A stretch of DNA of 64,000 bases from Bacteroidetes bacterium GWF2_33_38 (GCA_001769505.1 MEOF01000049.1:62001-126000), one strand, 5' to 3'. Numbered from the stretch's first letter, positions 44,204-53,730 are shown. The notes: generated by a model not told the origin, from the letters alone. Made by a program: numbers and translations.

Positions 44204-44718
44204 GTATAATTGATAAAAAATTCTGCTTAGATGCTAATGTGCTTATTCAAGCTTGGCAAAAATACTACTCACCCAAAATATGTCCAAGTTATTGGGATAT
44301 GCTTAATATGTTGGGTTCTAATAATATCATCTTTATGCCAGAGGTGGTTTATGATGAAATTGTTCGAACAGATGATGATTTGTCAAAATGGTTGAAGTCA
44401 AGTAAAATTCCGATTAGAAAGATTGACGAGCAAGTAACAAAATGCCTAAAAGACATTTATTCTGCTGACCCAAACCACAAGTATTTAGTTGATAATACAA
44501 AGGCAAGGTCATTGGCTGACCCTTGGGTAATTGCACATGCATTAAGAGAAAACGCAACAGTCGTTACAAAGGAAGAAAAAGTAACAGCAATAAATACTAC
44601 GAAAATTAAAATTAAAATTCCTAATGTGTGTGAAAAAATGAATGTATCTTGGATTAATGATTTTCAATTGATTATTGAGTTAGGGATTATGTTTAAATGT
44701 GAAATAAAAACAAAATAA
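44200..44718 (+). CDS. PIN-like toxin (DUF4411 family)
   Basis: 172 aa with a PIN-fold ribonuclease pattern. The acidic residues are Asp11 (CLDANVLIQAW), Glu in PEVVYDEIV and Asp near 111 (LADPWVIAHAL, with the following VVTKEEK strand). DUF4411 proteins are predicted toxins encoded beside XRE-COG2856 partners. The four-base overlap with the preceding gene indicates translational coupling. The pair sits between two direct-repeat copies, suggesting a mobile cassette. Confidence 0.85.
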   Translation: MSIIDKKFCLDANVLIQAWQKYYSPKICPSYWDMLNMLGSNNIIFMPEVVYDEIVRTDDDLSKWLKSSKIPIRKIDEQVTKCLKDIYSADPNHKYLVDNTKARSLADPWVIAHALRENATVVTKEEKVTAINTTKIKIKIPNVCEKMNVSWINDFQLIIELGIMFKCEIKTK

Positions 44719-45004
44719 AGCACGAACGCACAGTCGAGTAGATGCCTGACGAAACGGTTTCCGCCAGTAGATTTCTCTCACCACTCCGATTTGCATACAA
44801 ATTTTGCTCTTTGCTTCAAATTTTTTTGTGATAATTTCGGATTGTTGTAGAAAAGATTCCGACTAGGGCAAAAAATAACCGTTATATATTTTGTACACTC
44901 GTATAATCGATTTAAATTAGTCCAAAATTAAATCTTATTGAAGGTTTTTTAGACGAACTGCATTCGGTCGTTTGCAAAATTTGGAGTTATTTAATTAAGA
45001 AAAC
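44719..45004. other. Spacer after the PIN gene with right cassette repeat
   Basis: 44719-44798 is richer in G and C than its surroundings (GCACGAACGCACAGTCGAG, GACGAAACGGTTTCCGCCAG), a possible sign of transfer. 44799-44957 is the right copy of the flanking repeat. No ORF. Confidence 0.5.
44799..44957 (+). repeat. Right copy of the direct repeat flanking the ImmA/PIN cassette
   Basis: Matches 42787-42941 from AAATTTTGCTCTTTGCT through GATTCCGACTAGGGCA, CTCGTATAATCG and AGACGAA. The perfect 9-bp stem of the left copy is decayed here (TTGTAGAA against ATTCCGAC). Confidence 0.7.
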
Positions 45005-45712
45005 ATGTTGAGACGAGTTGGTATAACAATTTATATTATTGCAATATTTAGCAATAATCTTTTTTCTACGGCTACTATTAAAAAGTTTAACCACACAGGT
45101 TGCATAGGAGATTGTAAATATGGTATAATTGAAAATATTAGAAAAAATGAAAATATTTCAATTTCAATTGGAGTCCATTGTGTTTGCTGTACTTCATTTA
45201 ATCCATTTTGTTATGAAAATAATGATACCTTATATGTTGGATTTAATACTTATGGTCTTGCATGTCGTTGTGATTGTAATTATGTGTTATATTACAAAAT
45301 AGATGGCGTAAATGCAAAAAACATCAAATATGTTGAAAAAACAGACGTTCACCCTGAATGGAAATATTCTAAAAGCAATAGAGAAACTATGTGTTTACTT
45401 AAATATTGGGGAGCAGTTGATCGTAAAAGGATTAATAATAAACTTCATAAACTTGGAGAATATACAACAGATGAAAAAGATTATGTAAAATTTTTATTAG
45501 ATGAAATTGGGAGCCCAATGAAAAAAGATATTTTAGAATCTTTTAAAAAATACAGAAAAAAACATAGATATTTATTTATTAAATATGATAATAAAATTGA
45601 ATATAGACCAACAAGACGTAACGAGAAAGATATAAAAGATATAGACTTTGATTTAATTTTAACAATATATCCTCCGAAAGAGGAAGAAAAATTAAATAAA
45701 ATGAAAAATTAA
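45005..45712 (+). CDS. Cysteine-rich secreted protein of unknown function
   Basis: 235 aa, not recognised. An N-terminal hydrophobic segment (about 5-23) suggests export. Residues 30-95 carry a cluster of about ten cysteines (CIGDC, CVCC, FCYE, CRCDC) that could bind metal or form disulfides. The C-terminal half is Lys-rich and helical (ILESFKKYRKKHRYLF, EEKLNKMKN). It lies just beyond the right cassette repeat and has no operon partner, so it may be a second cassette gene. The AT content is high even for this genome. Confidence 0.6.
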   Translation: MLRRVGITIYIIAIFSNNLFSTATIKKFNHTGCIGDCKYGIIENIRKNENISISIGVHCVCCTSFNPFCYENNDTLYVGFNTYGLACRCDCNYVLYYKIDGVNAKNIKYVEKTDVHPEWKYSKSNRETMCLLKYWGAVDRKRINNKLHKLGEYTTDEKDYVKFLLDEIGSPMKKDILESFKKYRKKHRYLFIKYDNKIEYRPTRRNEKDIKDIDFDLILTIYPPKEEEKLNKMKN

Positions 45713-45840
45713 GCAAAAGAAATTAAAATAACCCTTTCTTAAAGCCAATTGCTAATCAAGTAGCATCCATTCAATAAATAGAAACCTATTAAGGTTCGAA
45801 ATTATAAATTTCAACGAATGAGATTTAACTATAGTTCGCT

Positions 45841-45925
45841 CAACTTTGCCAAAGTTGATTTTAACTAGAGTATAACCTGCAGATAATCAGCAATATTTTA
45901 ATTTGATATAAACTTTGGCAAAGTT
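45841..45925. repeat. Pair of AACTTTG(C)CAAAGTT palindromes in inverse orientation
   Basis: CAACTTTGCCAAAGTTG at 45841-45857 and AACTTTGGCAAAGTT at 45911-45925 are near-palindromes and reverse complements of each other. GATTTTAA-type flanks are adjacent to both. They lie in the 254-bp space between a plus-strand orphan and the end of the response-regulator gene. Confidence 0.5.
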
Positions 45926-45966
45926 CTTAAAATCAAATGCTTAAAAAAATTAACCGAGCTATTGAT

Positions 45967-46626
45967 TTAAAGTTCTATAATTTTGTTTTTTATAGCAAAT
46001 TTCACCAAATCAACGGTGCTATTCAAATCAAGTTTTCGCATGATGCTAGTTTTGTGAGTTTCGACAGTTCGTATGCTGATAGAAAGTCGCTGAGCAATGC
46101 TCGGGTTGCTCATTCCTTCAACCACGTACAAAAGTATTTCTCGCTCACGATTTGAAAGGCTCGACATTTTATCGTCGGAAACACTGTTCCCTTGTTTGGC
46201 ACTTTTTACGTAACTTTTCAAAATCGTATCGGAAATAGCTTTGCTAAAATATTCGTTTCCGTTGTAGATTTCGTTAATGGCGAGTAGCAATTCTTTTCGA
46301 GTAGTATTTTTGGGTAAATATCCATGAATACCAGCTTTCAATGCATTGAAAATAAAATCTTCTGAGGTGTACATCGACAGCATTAAAATTTTAATTTGTG
46401 GATATTCGACCGCTAATATTTTTGAGATTTCGATACCCGACATGGTTGGAAGCGATATATCGAGGAGAACCATCGTTGGGATTTTGGTTTTAAGAATATC
46501 GAAAAATTCGTGAGCATCTTTGGCTTCTCCAATTATTTCTATTTCGGAGTTATCAGATAATAAGGATTTAATTCCGTCACGAACAATTTGATGGTCGTCG
46601 ACCAATATGATTTTTATTTTACTCAT
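45967..46626 (-). CDS. NarL/FixJ-type response regulator
   Basis: 219 aa with a receiver domain (IILVDDHQIVRDGIKSL; phospho-Asp near residue 54 in VLLDISLPTMSG) and a LuxR-type HTH (LSNREREILLYVVEGMS and IRTVETHKTSIMRKL). The ATG at 46626 overlaps the kinase stop as ATGA and matches family N-termini, so the longer frame to 46698 is not used. It is the partner of the upstream sensor kinase. Confidence 0.93.
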   Translation of the reverse strand: MSKIKIILVDDHQIVRDGIKSLLSDNSEIEIIGEAKDAHEFFDILKTKIPTMVLLDISLPTMSGIEISKILAVEYPQIKILMLSMYTSEDFIFNALKAGIHGYLPKNTTRKELLLAINEIYNGNEYFSKAISDTILKSYVKSAKQGNSVSDDKMSSLSNREREILLYVVEGMSNPSIAQRLSISIRTVETHKTSIMRKLDLNSTVDLVKFAIKNKIIEL

Positions 46627-48410
46627 AATATTTTTTTTCGCAAGGGTATTTCGATATGTATTTGAGTTCCTTTTAATGTTTCTGATTTGACAGAGCAAGT
46701 TCCTTTTAATAATGCAACTCGATCTTTTATATTATTTAACCCATTCGAGTTTTGTGATTTTATGTTGGATTTATCAAAACCTACTCCATCATCTTCGATA
46801 AGCAATTTTACAAATTCTTTGTCAAAAAATAGTTGAATGCTTGCACTATTTGCTTGCGAATGTTTTAAAATATTTGTCAGAGCTTCTTGAATAATTCGGA
46901 ACAAGTATGTTTTTATTTTCGAATCAATGTCGTTGCTATTTCCTTCTGACTTAAAAAGAATATTAATTTTAGTTGTTTCGGATATTTCGTTACAGATGTT
47001 TCGAACGGCAGATACTAAACCAAACTCCGAGAGGGCTGCCGGCATTAAATTGTTCGAAATTCGTCGTGTTTCTTCTATGGTTTTATCGAAAAGCAAGCCC
47101 AATTCATAAAATTTATCCTCCGTTTCGCTTGTCAATTTCGATTGATCTAAGCAGCTTTCGTATTTCAACTTGAGACCGATTAGTAATTGTCCTAAACTAT
47201 CGTGCAATTCGCGTGAGAGCCTCATTCGTTCCGATTCTTGCCCGTCGATTAACGAGCTAAGACTTTTTATTCGTTCGGAATTTAACTCTTCGCTTTGCTC
47301 TTTTAATTTATTCGCCATTTTATTAAACGAATCGGTAAGTTCGCCAATTTCGTCGTTCAATTTATGTTTAATTTGAATCTCGAAATTTCCTTTGCCTATT
47401 TCGTGAGCAGCATGGTTCAATTTTTTAATTGGGAGTGTAATTTTTTGCGAAACAATAATAACAACCATTAAAACCATAAAAAAAATAAAAACGCTGATAA
47501 ATAGTATTTCGTTTCTGATTTTATAAATCGGAATGGTTGCTTCTTCATAATCAATTTCGGCAAGAATTGCCCATTCGAGGTTTGGAATATTTATTTTGCT
47601 ATACGAGCTCAAAACCTCTATCCCTCTGTAATCTTTTATAATTTGAGTTCCTGGATTATTGTTAAAAGAAGCGATACTGGCTTCAGTTTTAACAATGGTT
47701 TTCAAAACCGAATTCGATTGAAACCGAGAGGAGCTTCGCATTAAATAATCGTGCCCAACTAAATACGATTCTCCCGAAATTCCAAGCCCATTCGAGGGAT
47801 TATCTTCAAGCATAATAGCGTTTATGGCTTTTAGCGAAATCTCAAAAACAAGAATTCCAACTACTTGATTCGACGAGTCGGTAATTTTAGAACTAAGTGT
47901 AACAAGCGGCTGACTCAAGTTACTGAGTTTTGTCAAATCGTTAATGTAAAGCGAGTCGCTAATTATTGACTGCTGCCACAAAAAGTCGTAATCTTGATTT
48001 GTGTTATCTGCGTTCGATTTTAAATGAAATACCTTGCGATTCTTTCCAATTATAGTTATCCGATTGTAATGTTTTTTCGACAATTGATTTACAAATTCGT
48101 TTTCCAAATTTCGTAGACTATCGTTGATTATTTCGTAGTTCGAACATGAATCAGATTCGTTTATTTGAGCTAATATTTTTTTTATATCGGAAGATGAATT
48201 TACAAGTTGAATTTCTTTGATACAATCGTTGAAAAACTTCTCGACCAAATGAGTTTTCACAACTCGCACCGATGTCAACTGATTAAATGTACGTTCTAAG
48301 ATTGCTTTTTTAGCATGATAAAACGAATAATACCCGATTATAAATATGCTTATCGTGCTCACAAACAAGAAGACCAAAATTAACTTATCGGAAATCGAAA
48401 TTTTTCGCAT
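46623..48410 (-). CDS. NarX-like sensor histidine kinase (dCache-HAMP-HisKA_3)
   Basis: 595 aa. It has two transmembrane helices (about 12-30 and 300-325) around a periplasmic dCache-like sensor, then a HAMP domain (IGKGNFEIQIKHKLNDEIGE), a HisKA_3 dimerisation helix with phospho-His near residue 400 (SRELHDSLGQLLIGLKL) and an ATPase domain (IEDDGVGFD). The sensed ligand is not evident. It phosphorylates the response regulator encoded directly after it. Confidence 0.92.
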   Translation of the reverse strand: MRKISISDKLILVFLFVSTISIFIIGYYSFYHAKKAILERTFNQLTSVRVVKTHLVEKFFNDCIKEIQLVNSSSDIKKILAQINESDSCSNYEIINDSLRNLENEFVNQLSKKHYNRITIIGKNRKVFHLKSNADNTNQDYDFLWQQSIISDSLYINDLTKLSNLSQPLVTLSSKITDSSNQVVGILVFEISLKAINAIMLEDNPSNGLGISGESYLVGHDYLMRSSSRFQSNSVLKTIVKTEASIASFNNNPGTQIIKDYRGIEVLSSYSKINIPNLEWAILAEIDYEEATIPIYKIRNEILFISVFIFFMVLMVVIIVSQKITLPIKKLNHAAHEIGKGNFEIQIKHKLNDEIGELTDSFNKMANKLKEQSEELNSERIKSLSSLIDGQESERMRLSRELHDSLGQLLIGLKLKYESCLDQSKLTSETEDKFYELGLLFDKTIEETRRISNNLMPAALSEFGLVSAVRNICNEISETTKINILFKSEGNSNDIDSKIKTYLFRIIQEALTNILKHSQANSASIQLFFDKEFVKLLIEDDGVGFDKSNIKSQNSNGLNNIKDRVALLKGTCSVKSETLKGTQIHIEIPLRKKIL

Positions 48411-48707
48411 GAGTATTAAATCAAAAATCTAAAGTAACATTAAAGCGTTAAATTTTATCATAAAATTTTTAAAATTTATGACGATTGGTAATCTTATAAA
48501 AAAAAGACGTTATAAAAATGAGAGCTATACTCGTTGAAAATATAAGCTTACGACTTTCTGTTGAACAAATAAAAAACTCGAAAAATCAAGATTATAACAT
48601 AGCCCTTTTTCTAATTATCTTGATGAAATAATTGAAAGACAGTGAAATACAAAACAGGAAAAACAAACTGGATTTATACTCCCCAAAAAAAACTCACCTT
48701 AGAAGTT
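48411..48707. other. Spacer between kinase and carboxyltransferase genes
   Basis: About 300 bp, AT-rich. The only frame worth noting is a 37-codon plus-strand ORF at 48518-48631 with no recognised relatives or convincing ribosome-binding site. No terminator was seen for the carboxyltransferase gene. Confidence 0.4.
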
Positions 48708-50441
48708 CTAAGTTTGGTCAAGAACATCTTCGCTATATTGCGTAGTCCATGGGAAATTGTACAAACCTTTAATTAATCGTTCTTTTTTCTCTTCAGGTGA
48801 CATTTTTAAATATTTTTCACGCTTTTCGAGATATTTTCGACGCTTTTCGTCCTCAACTCTAAATATTTCGTTATAGAAATGTTCTTCGGCTCTCTTTTTC
48901 AAAAATGTATTTGCCACTTGTGGAAATAACTCAAGCAGTAATTCATCTTTTTCGTTTTGAGCTAGACTAACTCCTCCAAATTCTTTTAAAATAGGATTTT
49001 CTTGCTTTACGTATGCTTTTGTATCATACGGAACTTCTTTTTTTGTTCCGGCTAATTTTAATCTAAAATTCGGGTCAACAGGTATTGGGGTTTTTCCATA
49101 CTGCCCTTTTACCAAATTCACAAACTGAACTGATTTATTGCTGTAATATGGCATATTTTTATTTTCATCAATAACACAATTAACAGCCTGCACTCCAACT
49201 ATTTGACTAGTAGGCGTAACCAGTGGAGGACAGCCTGCGGCTAATCGAACAACTGGAACTAACTCTAATACTCTTGGTAAAAGAGCTTCTAATTTTAATT
49301 GTTTGAGCTGTGCCAACATATTGGTGTACATGCCACCAGGAATTTCAGCTTTTTTAACTTCAACATCAGGTTCAGGGTAGTTAAAATATTTTTCTATTTC
49401 CAAACAAGTTTCTAATAAATCTTCTTCTGAGCCAAGCGTTGCTTCCGAAATTGCCAAATCGAACAATTTATCAATCTCTATCGGAAGTTTGGTGCTGGTA
49501 ATATCAAAGTCTATAGGGAACATTTGATACGAATCGAACTCGGTAAGTTCTTTTCTTATGACTTTTAATTCTTTATTGATTTTTGAAACGGCTTCTAAAT
49601 TTACATTCGTTTTAATTTTTAGCTTATTGCAAAACAATTGAATAATTTCGAACGATGGAGCCGCAGGACCTCCTGCAAAACAACCAATTGCTGTGTCAAG
49701 AATATCAACTCCATTAAGAATTGCCGTTAACGATGATGCCAAGCCATATCCAGGAGTACAATGTGTATGAAAATCAATTGGAATTTTCACTTCTTTTTTC
49801 AATGCTGAAATTAACTCGCTAGTTTTAAAAGGAGTTATTAATCCTGCCATGTCTTTTATGGTAATCATGTCAGCACCAAGCTTTTCGAACTCCTTAGCCA
49901 GATTTACAAAATAATCGACCGTAAATATTTTCGAAGGTAGTTTTTTAGCATGAAGCATCGCTTTTACACGTTCTTTGGTCGAAAATTTAGGATCTACGGT
50001 GTAACAAACCGTACAGTCGGCGATTCCATTATATTTTTTTACAAATTTTACGCTCGACTTTATATTTTCAACATCGTTTAAAGCATCAAAAATTCGCATA
50101 ATTCCAATACCCGACTCAATAGAATTTTTACAAAATCCTTCAATAACTTCATCGGGATATGGATTGTAGCCAAATAAATTTCGTCCTCTCGACAATGCAG
50201 TTAGCTTAGAAACATCACCAATTACAGCTTTAATTTTTTCTAATCGTTCCCAAGGATTTTCGTTCAAATATCTCATTACTGAATCTGGAACCGCACCACC
50301 CCACACTTCCAATGCATAAAAATTTGCCTCTCTAAATAAAGGAAGAACTCGGTCGATTTGAGTCTGATTCATACGAGTTGCAAATAACGATTGATGTCCA
50401 TCTCGCAAGGTAACATCTCGAATTAATAAATTTTGTCTCAT
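48708..50441 (-). CDS. Carboxyltransferase subunit (oxaloacetate decarboxylase alpha / pyruvate carboxylase B type) without biotin domain
   Basis: 577 aa. A TIM-barrel carboxyltransferase core begins LIRDVTLRDGHQSLFATRM and contains the carbamylated-Lys region DMITIKDMAGLI and the metal His motif DFHTHCTPGYG. A PYC_OADA-like conserved region follows. The usual C-terminal biotinyl domain with its MKM lysine is absent. The protein instead ends in a charged helix (KRRKYLEKREKYLKMSPEEKKE) and a short tail, so it must act on biotin carried by a separate protein. Decarboxylation of oxaloacetate or methylmalonyl-CoA-type transcarboxylation are both possible. Confidence 0.85.
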   Translation of the reverse strand: MRQNLLIRDVTLRDGHQSLFATRMNQTQIDRVLPLFREANFYALEVWGGAVPDSVMRYLNENPWERLEKIKAVIGDVSKLTALSRGRNLFGYNPYPDEVIEGFCKNSIESGIGIMRIFDALNDVENIKSSVKFVKKYNGIADCTVCYTVDPKFSTKERVKAMLHAKKLPSKIFTVDYFVNLAKEFEKLGADMITIKDMAGLITPFKTSELISALKKEVKIPIDFHTHCTPGYGLASSLTAILNGVDILDTAIGCFAGGPAAPSFEIIQLFCNKLKIKTNVNLEAVSKINKELKVIRKELTEFDSYQMFPIDFDITSTKLPIEIDKLFDLAISEATLGSEEDLLETCLEIEKYFNYPEPDVEVKKAEIPGGMYTNMLAQLKQLKLEALLPRVLELVPVVRLAAGCPPLVTPTSQIVGVQAVNCVIDENKNMPYYSNKSVQFVNLVKGQYGKTPIPVDPNFRLKLAGTKKEVPYDTKAYVKQENPILKEFGGVSLAQNEKDELLLELFPQVANTFLKKRAEEHFYNEIFRVEDEKRRKYLEKREKYLKMSPEEKKERLIKGLYNFPWTTQYSEDVLDQT

Positions 50442-50620
50442 TGTTTTCTTTATAAATGATTTTTCATTTCCATTTGCAAGAATCTAATGCTTGTAGATAC
50501 CTTATTTTTTTGAATTGAAAAACTCCTCAAAATTATATAGAAAAGCGACGGGTTTAACCGAGATATGTTTTATAAATACATTTTTAAAAACACATTTATA
50601 TTCAGGTTGCGAAAATTAAA

Positions 50621-51529
50621 TTATTCGTCATAATCAGGTTCGAAAAAAACCCATTGAATTGCAGGAATTTTCTTTTTCAATTCTGATTCGCAAATATTAA
50701 TGCTTTGTATCAACTGCTCGGCAGAATCAACTTTTGTCATTTTTGCTTTTACGGCAACCATTACTTGAGGACCTAATTGAAGCGTGATTAAATTCAGTAT
50801 TTTTTCGACTTCTGATCTAGCTTCCAACATATTTTTTATTTCAATATTTGTTTCGCTGTCGGCACTTTGTCCAATCAATAAACTTTTGATTTTTACAGCA
50901 AGAAATAAAGAAATTATAATCAATAAAACACCAATTCCGATACTACCAATTGCGTCGAAAATCGGATTTCCAGTTACGACAGCCAGTACAACCGAAATGA
51001 GTGCAAAAAATAATCCCAGCAATGCTGCAATATCTTCGCCCAACACTACAACCAATTCGCTTTGGCGACTATTTTTAAACCATGTCCAAAGCGAAACTTT
51101 ATGTCTCAATTTATTAATTTGTGTGATACAACCATAAAGCGAAGCCGCTTCGAGAATCATACTAACCGATAAAACGGCAATTGCAATCATTGGGCTATTC
51201 AATCCTTCGTGAGAACTTAGTTTATGAACGCCCTCGTATATCGAAAACAATCCCCCCATGCTAAACAAAATCAAGGACACAATAAATGACCAAAAATAAA
51301 TTTCTTTTCCGTAACCAAGCGGATGCTCAATATCTGGTTTCTTCTTCATGGCTTTGAGCCCAAAAAACAAAAGCCCCTGATTTCCACAATCAGCATATGA
51401 GTGAATCGACTCTGCCAGCATTGCTCCCGAACCAGTAATTACTGCGGCAACTGTTTTGGTTATAGCTATCCCTAGATTTGCCAACAAAGCAAAAAGAATC
51501 GATTTTGTTGATGTATTTTGATGCGACAT
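50621..51529 (-). CDS. Cation diffusion facilitator family transporter
   Basis: 302 aa with six predicted helices. CDF motifs include SIHSYADCGNQ in helix two (His and Asp metal ligands), HPLGYGKEIYFW in the following loop and a cytoplasmic C-terminal domain. These antiporters export Zn(II), Fe(II) or similar ions in exchange for protons; specificity cannot be read here. It is monocistronic on the minus strand. Confidence 0.88.
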   Translation of the reverse strand: MSHQNTSTKSILFALLANLGIAITKTVAAVITGSGAMLAESIHSYADCGNQGLLFFGLKAMKKKPDIEHPLGYGKEIYFWSFIVSLILFSMGGLFSIYEGVHKLSSHEGLNSPMIAIAVLSVSMILEAASLYGCITQINKLRHKVSLWTWFKNSRQSELVVVLGEDIAALLGLFFALISVVLAVVTGNPIFDAIGSIGIGVLLIIISLFLAVKIKSLLIGQSADSETNIEIKNMLEARSEVEKILNLITLQLGPQVMVAVKAKMTKVDSAEQLIQSINICESELKKKIPAIQWVFFEPDYDE

Positions 51530-51815
51530 TTTTATACTAAATTATTTTTATTCACAACTGCTAGGCATCTTACATAATGGTTGGCATTGTTTTTTCAAAA
51601 GTATAAAACATTTCCAACATTAAATAAAAACACGGTGAATTTTATAAAAAATCTCGAAGGAAAGGTTTTCTGAAATAACCATAAACGATAGATATTTCAA
51701 AATTGACGTTGGTTTTTGAGTTGCAGAATGAAGTTTCAAAATGATTTTTCATTCTTCGCATTTCATTATAAATTATTAACTTTACAGCCTTAATTGTTAA
51801 AAAAATCCTAGAAAA

Positions 51816-52811
51816 ATGAAAAAATACAGAACAGGGATTGTTATTCTGATTTTGCTTTCGATTACTGCTGGAATTATATTTTTTACTCAAAACAAATCTT
51901 CTATAAAAAAAGATCTTCGCGATTTTGCTGTTGAAGATACTTCGTCGATTGATAAAATATTTATGGTTGATAAAACCAATCAACAAGTTTTGCTTGAGCG
52001 AATAAACGGAGTTTGGATGGTAAACGGAAAATATGCTGCAAGAAAGGACGCCATCGATATTTTGTTAAAAACAATCAACCGTATCGACGTGAAAAGCCCA
52101 GTGCCGAATTCTGCTTTCGAAAATGTGGTTAAATCATTGGCTACCCTTTCAACAAAAGTTGAAATTTACCAAAACAACGAATTAACCAAAACCTATTATG
52201 TTGGAGGAGCAACCCGAGATAATCAAGGAACATATATGATGCTAGAAGACTCGTCAACCCCGTTCATTGTTACCATTCAGGGGTTTAATGGATATTTATC
52301 AACACGATATTTTTTAGATGAGGTTTTATGGAGAAACACAACAATTTTTAATTATCGTTTCGAAGATATTGCTTCAATAACACTAGAGCATCCGATGGAA
52401 CCCGAAAAATCGTTCAAAATTACACGAGTTGACGAAAATAATTATGTTCTTGAAAAGTTTAAAGAAAATATTATAGCCAACTTCGACACCATTCGTGCAA
52501 AAGAATATTTTTCATATTATAAAAGAATAAATTTTGAGGCGTTGATTCCCAATATGGAAAAGAAAAAACAAGATTCGTTAAATGCAGCTACACCTAAATA
52601 TATCTTTACTGTTGAAGAAGTGAGCGGAATAAAAAAACAATTCAAGGCATATTTGCGAAAAGGGAACGGATTAATTTCAGAAAGTGGAAAACCTTTTGAA
52701 TACGACCCTGATAAAATGTATGGAGTATTTGAAAACGGCGAATTCACACTTATTCAATACCATGTTTTTGACCCACTGTTGAAAGAATATAACGATTTTA
52801 TCCAGAAATAG
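51816..52811 (+). CDS. DUF4340 domain-containing protein
   Basis: 331 aa with one N-terminal transmembrane helix or signal anchor (6-24, TGIVILILLSITAGIIFF) and an extracytoplasmic DUF4340 region (TNQQVLLERINGVWMVNGKYAARKDAI is broken by the conserved GVWMVNGKY). DUF4340 proteins often accompany gliding-type ABC systems (GldG neighbours), but none are here. The function is unknown. Confidence 0.82.
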   Translation: MKKYRTGIVILILLSITAGIIFFTQNKSSIKKDLRDFAVEDTSSIDKIFMVDKTNQQVLLERINGVWMVNGKYAARKDAIDILLKTINRIDVKSPVPNSAFENVVKSLATLSTKVEIYQNNELTKTYYVGGATRDNQGTYMMLEDSSTPFIVTIQGFNGYLSTRYFLDEVLWRNTTIFNYRFEDIASITLEHPMEPEKSFKITRVDENNYVLEKFKENIIANFDTIRAKEYFSYYKRINFEALIPNMEKKKQDSLNAATPKYIFTVEEVSGIKKQFKAYLRKGNGLISESGKPFEYDPDKMYGVFENGEFTLIQYHVFDPLLKEYNDFIQK

Positions 52812-52926
52812 AAACAAGGTATTCGCTAAGAAATCATACACTTCACTTAAATTTACGACACCTTTTGAGTTCTCTGAATTTTAAAAGAATGATTCTTTTA
52901 CATTAATTTTAGAAAAAATATAACAT

Positions 52927-53712
52927 ATGAATTACGCATTAGTAACAGGAGCTTCAGGAGGAATAGGATACGAGTTAGCTAAACTTTTGGCTAAAGATAC
53001 CCACAACTTAATTTTAGTTGCTAGGAACAAAAACAAACTAGAAGAGGTAAAAGCGGAATTGCTCAAAATCAATGAAAAAATAGATGTGAGATTTATACCA
53101 AAAGACTTATCGGAGAATAATTCGGCTGAGTTTATTAAATCAGAAATTGATAAACAAGGATTATGTGTTGACACAATTATAAATAATGCTGGATTTGGCG
53201 ATTTTGGAAAATATTGGGAAACAAGTTTTGAAAAAGAGGCTCAAATGATACGATTAAATATTCTTACGTTGACTCAGATCACAAAACTATTCTTGCCCGA
53301 TATGATACAACGAAAATCAGGAAAAATTTTGAATGTTGCATCGGTTGCTGCTTTCATGCCGGGTTCATACATGACTGTCTATTATGCAACAAAAGCTTTT
53401 GTGCTTTCATATACCGAAGGGCTTGCAGGTGAACTTAGAGGAACAGGGGTTTGTGTTTCAGCTCTTTGTCCAGGGCCAACCAAAACTGACTTCGAAAACA
53501 AAGCTTCGTTGGACGGTTCCGATTTGTTTAAAAAAATGCCCGTTGCTTCCGCCGAAAGTGTTGCAAAAATAGGATATAAAAGACTTCAAAAAGGAAAAGT
53601 AATTACCATTACTGGGTTTATAAATAAACTATCGGTGTTGTCGGTTCGATTTGCACCGCGTTGTTTAGTTCGAAATTTAGTGAGAAAAATACAAAAAGGA
53701 AGTCTTAAGTAA
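52927..53712 (+). CDS. Short-chain dehydrogenase/reductase
   Basis: 261 aa, NAD(P)-binding Rossmann enzyme. The nucleotide motif GASGGIGYELA is at residues 8-18. NNAGFGDFG, the catalytic Ser in NVASVAAFMPG and the YYATKAFV Tyr-Lys pair complete the active site. The arrangement resembles the DltE/YdfG-like subgroup. The substrate is unknown. It converges with the nitroreductase gene. Confidence 0.9.
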   Translation: MNYALVTGASGGIGYELAKLLAKDTHNLILVARNKNKLEEVKAELLKINEKIDVRFIPKDLSENNSAEFIKSEIDKQGLCVDTIINNAGFGDFGKYWETSFEKEAQMIRLNILTLTQITKLFLPDMIQRKSGKILNVASVAAFMPGSYMTVYYATKAFVLSYTEGLAGELRGTGVCVSALCPGPTKTDFENKASLDGSDLFKKMPVASAESVAKIGYKRLQKGKVITITGFINKLSVLSVRFAPRCLVRNLVRKIQKGSLK

Positions 53713-53730
53713 ATACCTTTTTTCAAGTTT

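Noticed and set aside
42787-44957. Integron attC sites
   Set aside because: The repeats are the right size, but the GTTRRRY/RYYYAAC cores were not found in both copies and no integrase is present.
45937-46155. 72-aa plus-strand ORF over the response-regulator gene
   Set aside because: Antisense shadow of a clear LuxR-type coding sequence.
48518-48631. 37-codon plus-strand ORF between kinase and carboxyltransferase genes
   Set aside because: No ribosome-binding site, promoter match or recognisable relative; AT-rich random ORFs of this size are expected.
51642-51986. 114-aa minus-strand ORF near the DUF4340 gene
   Set aside because: It overlaps the start of the well-supported DUF4340 gene and lacks domain character.
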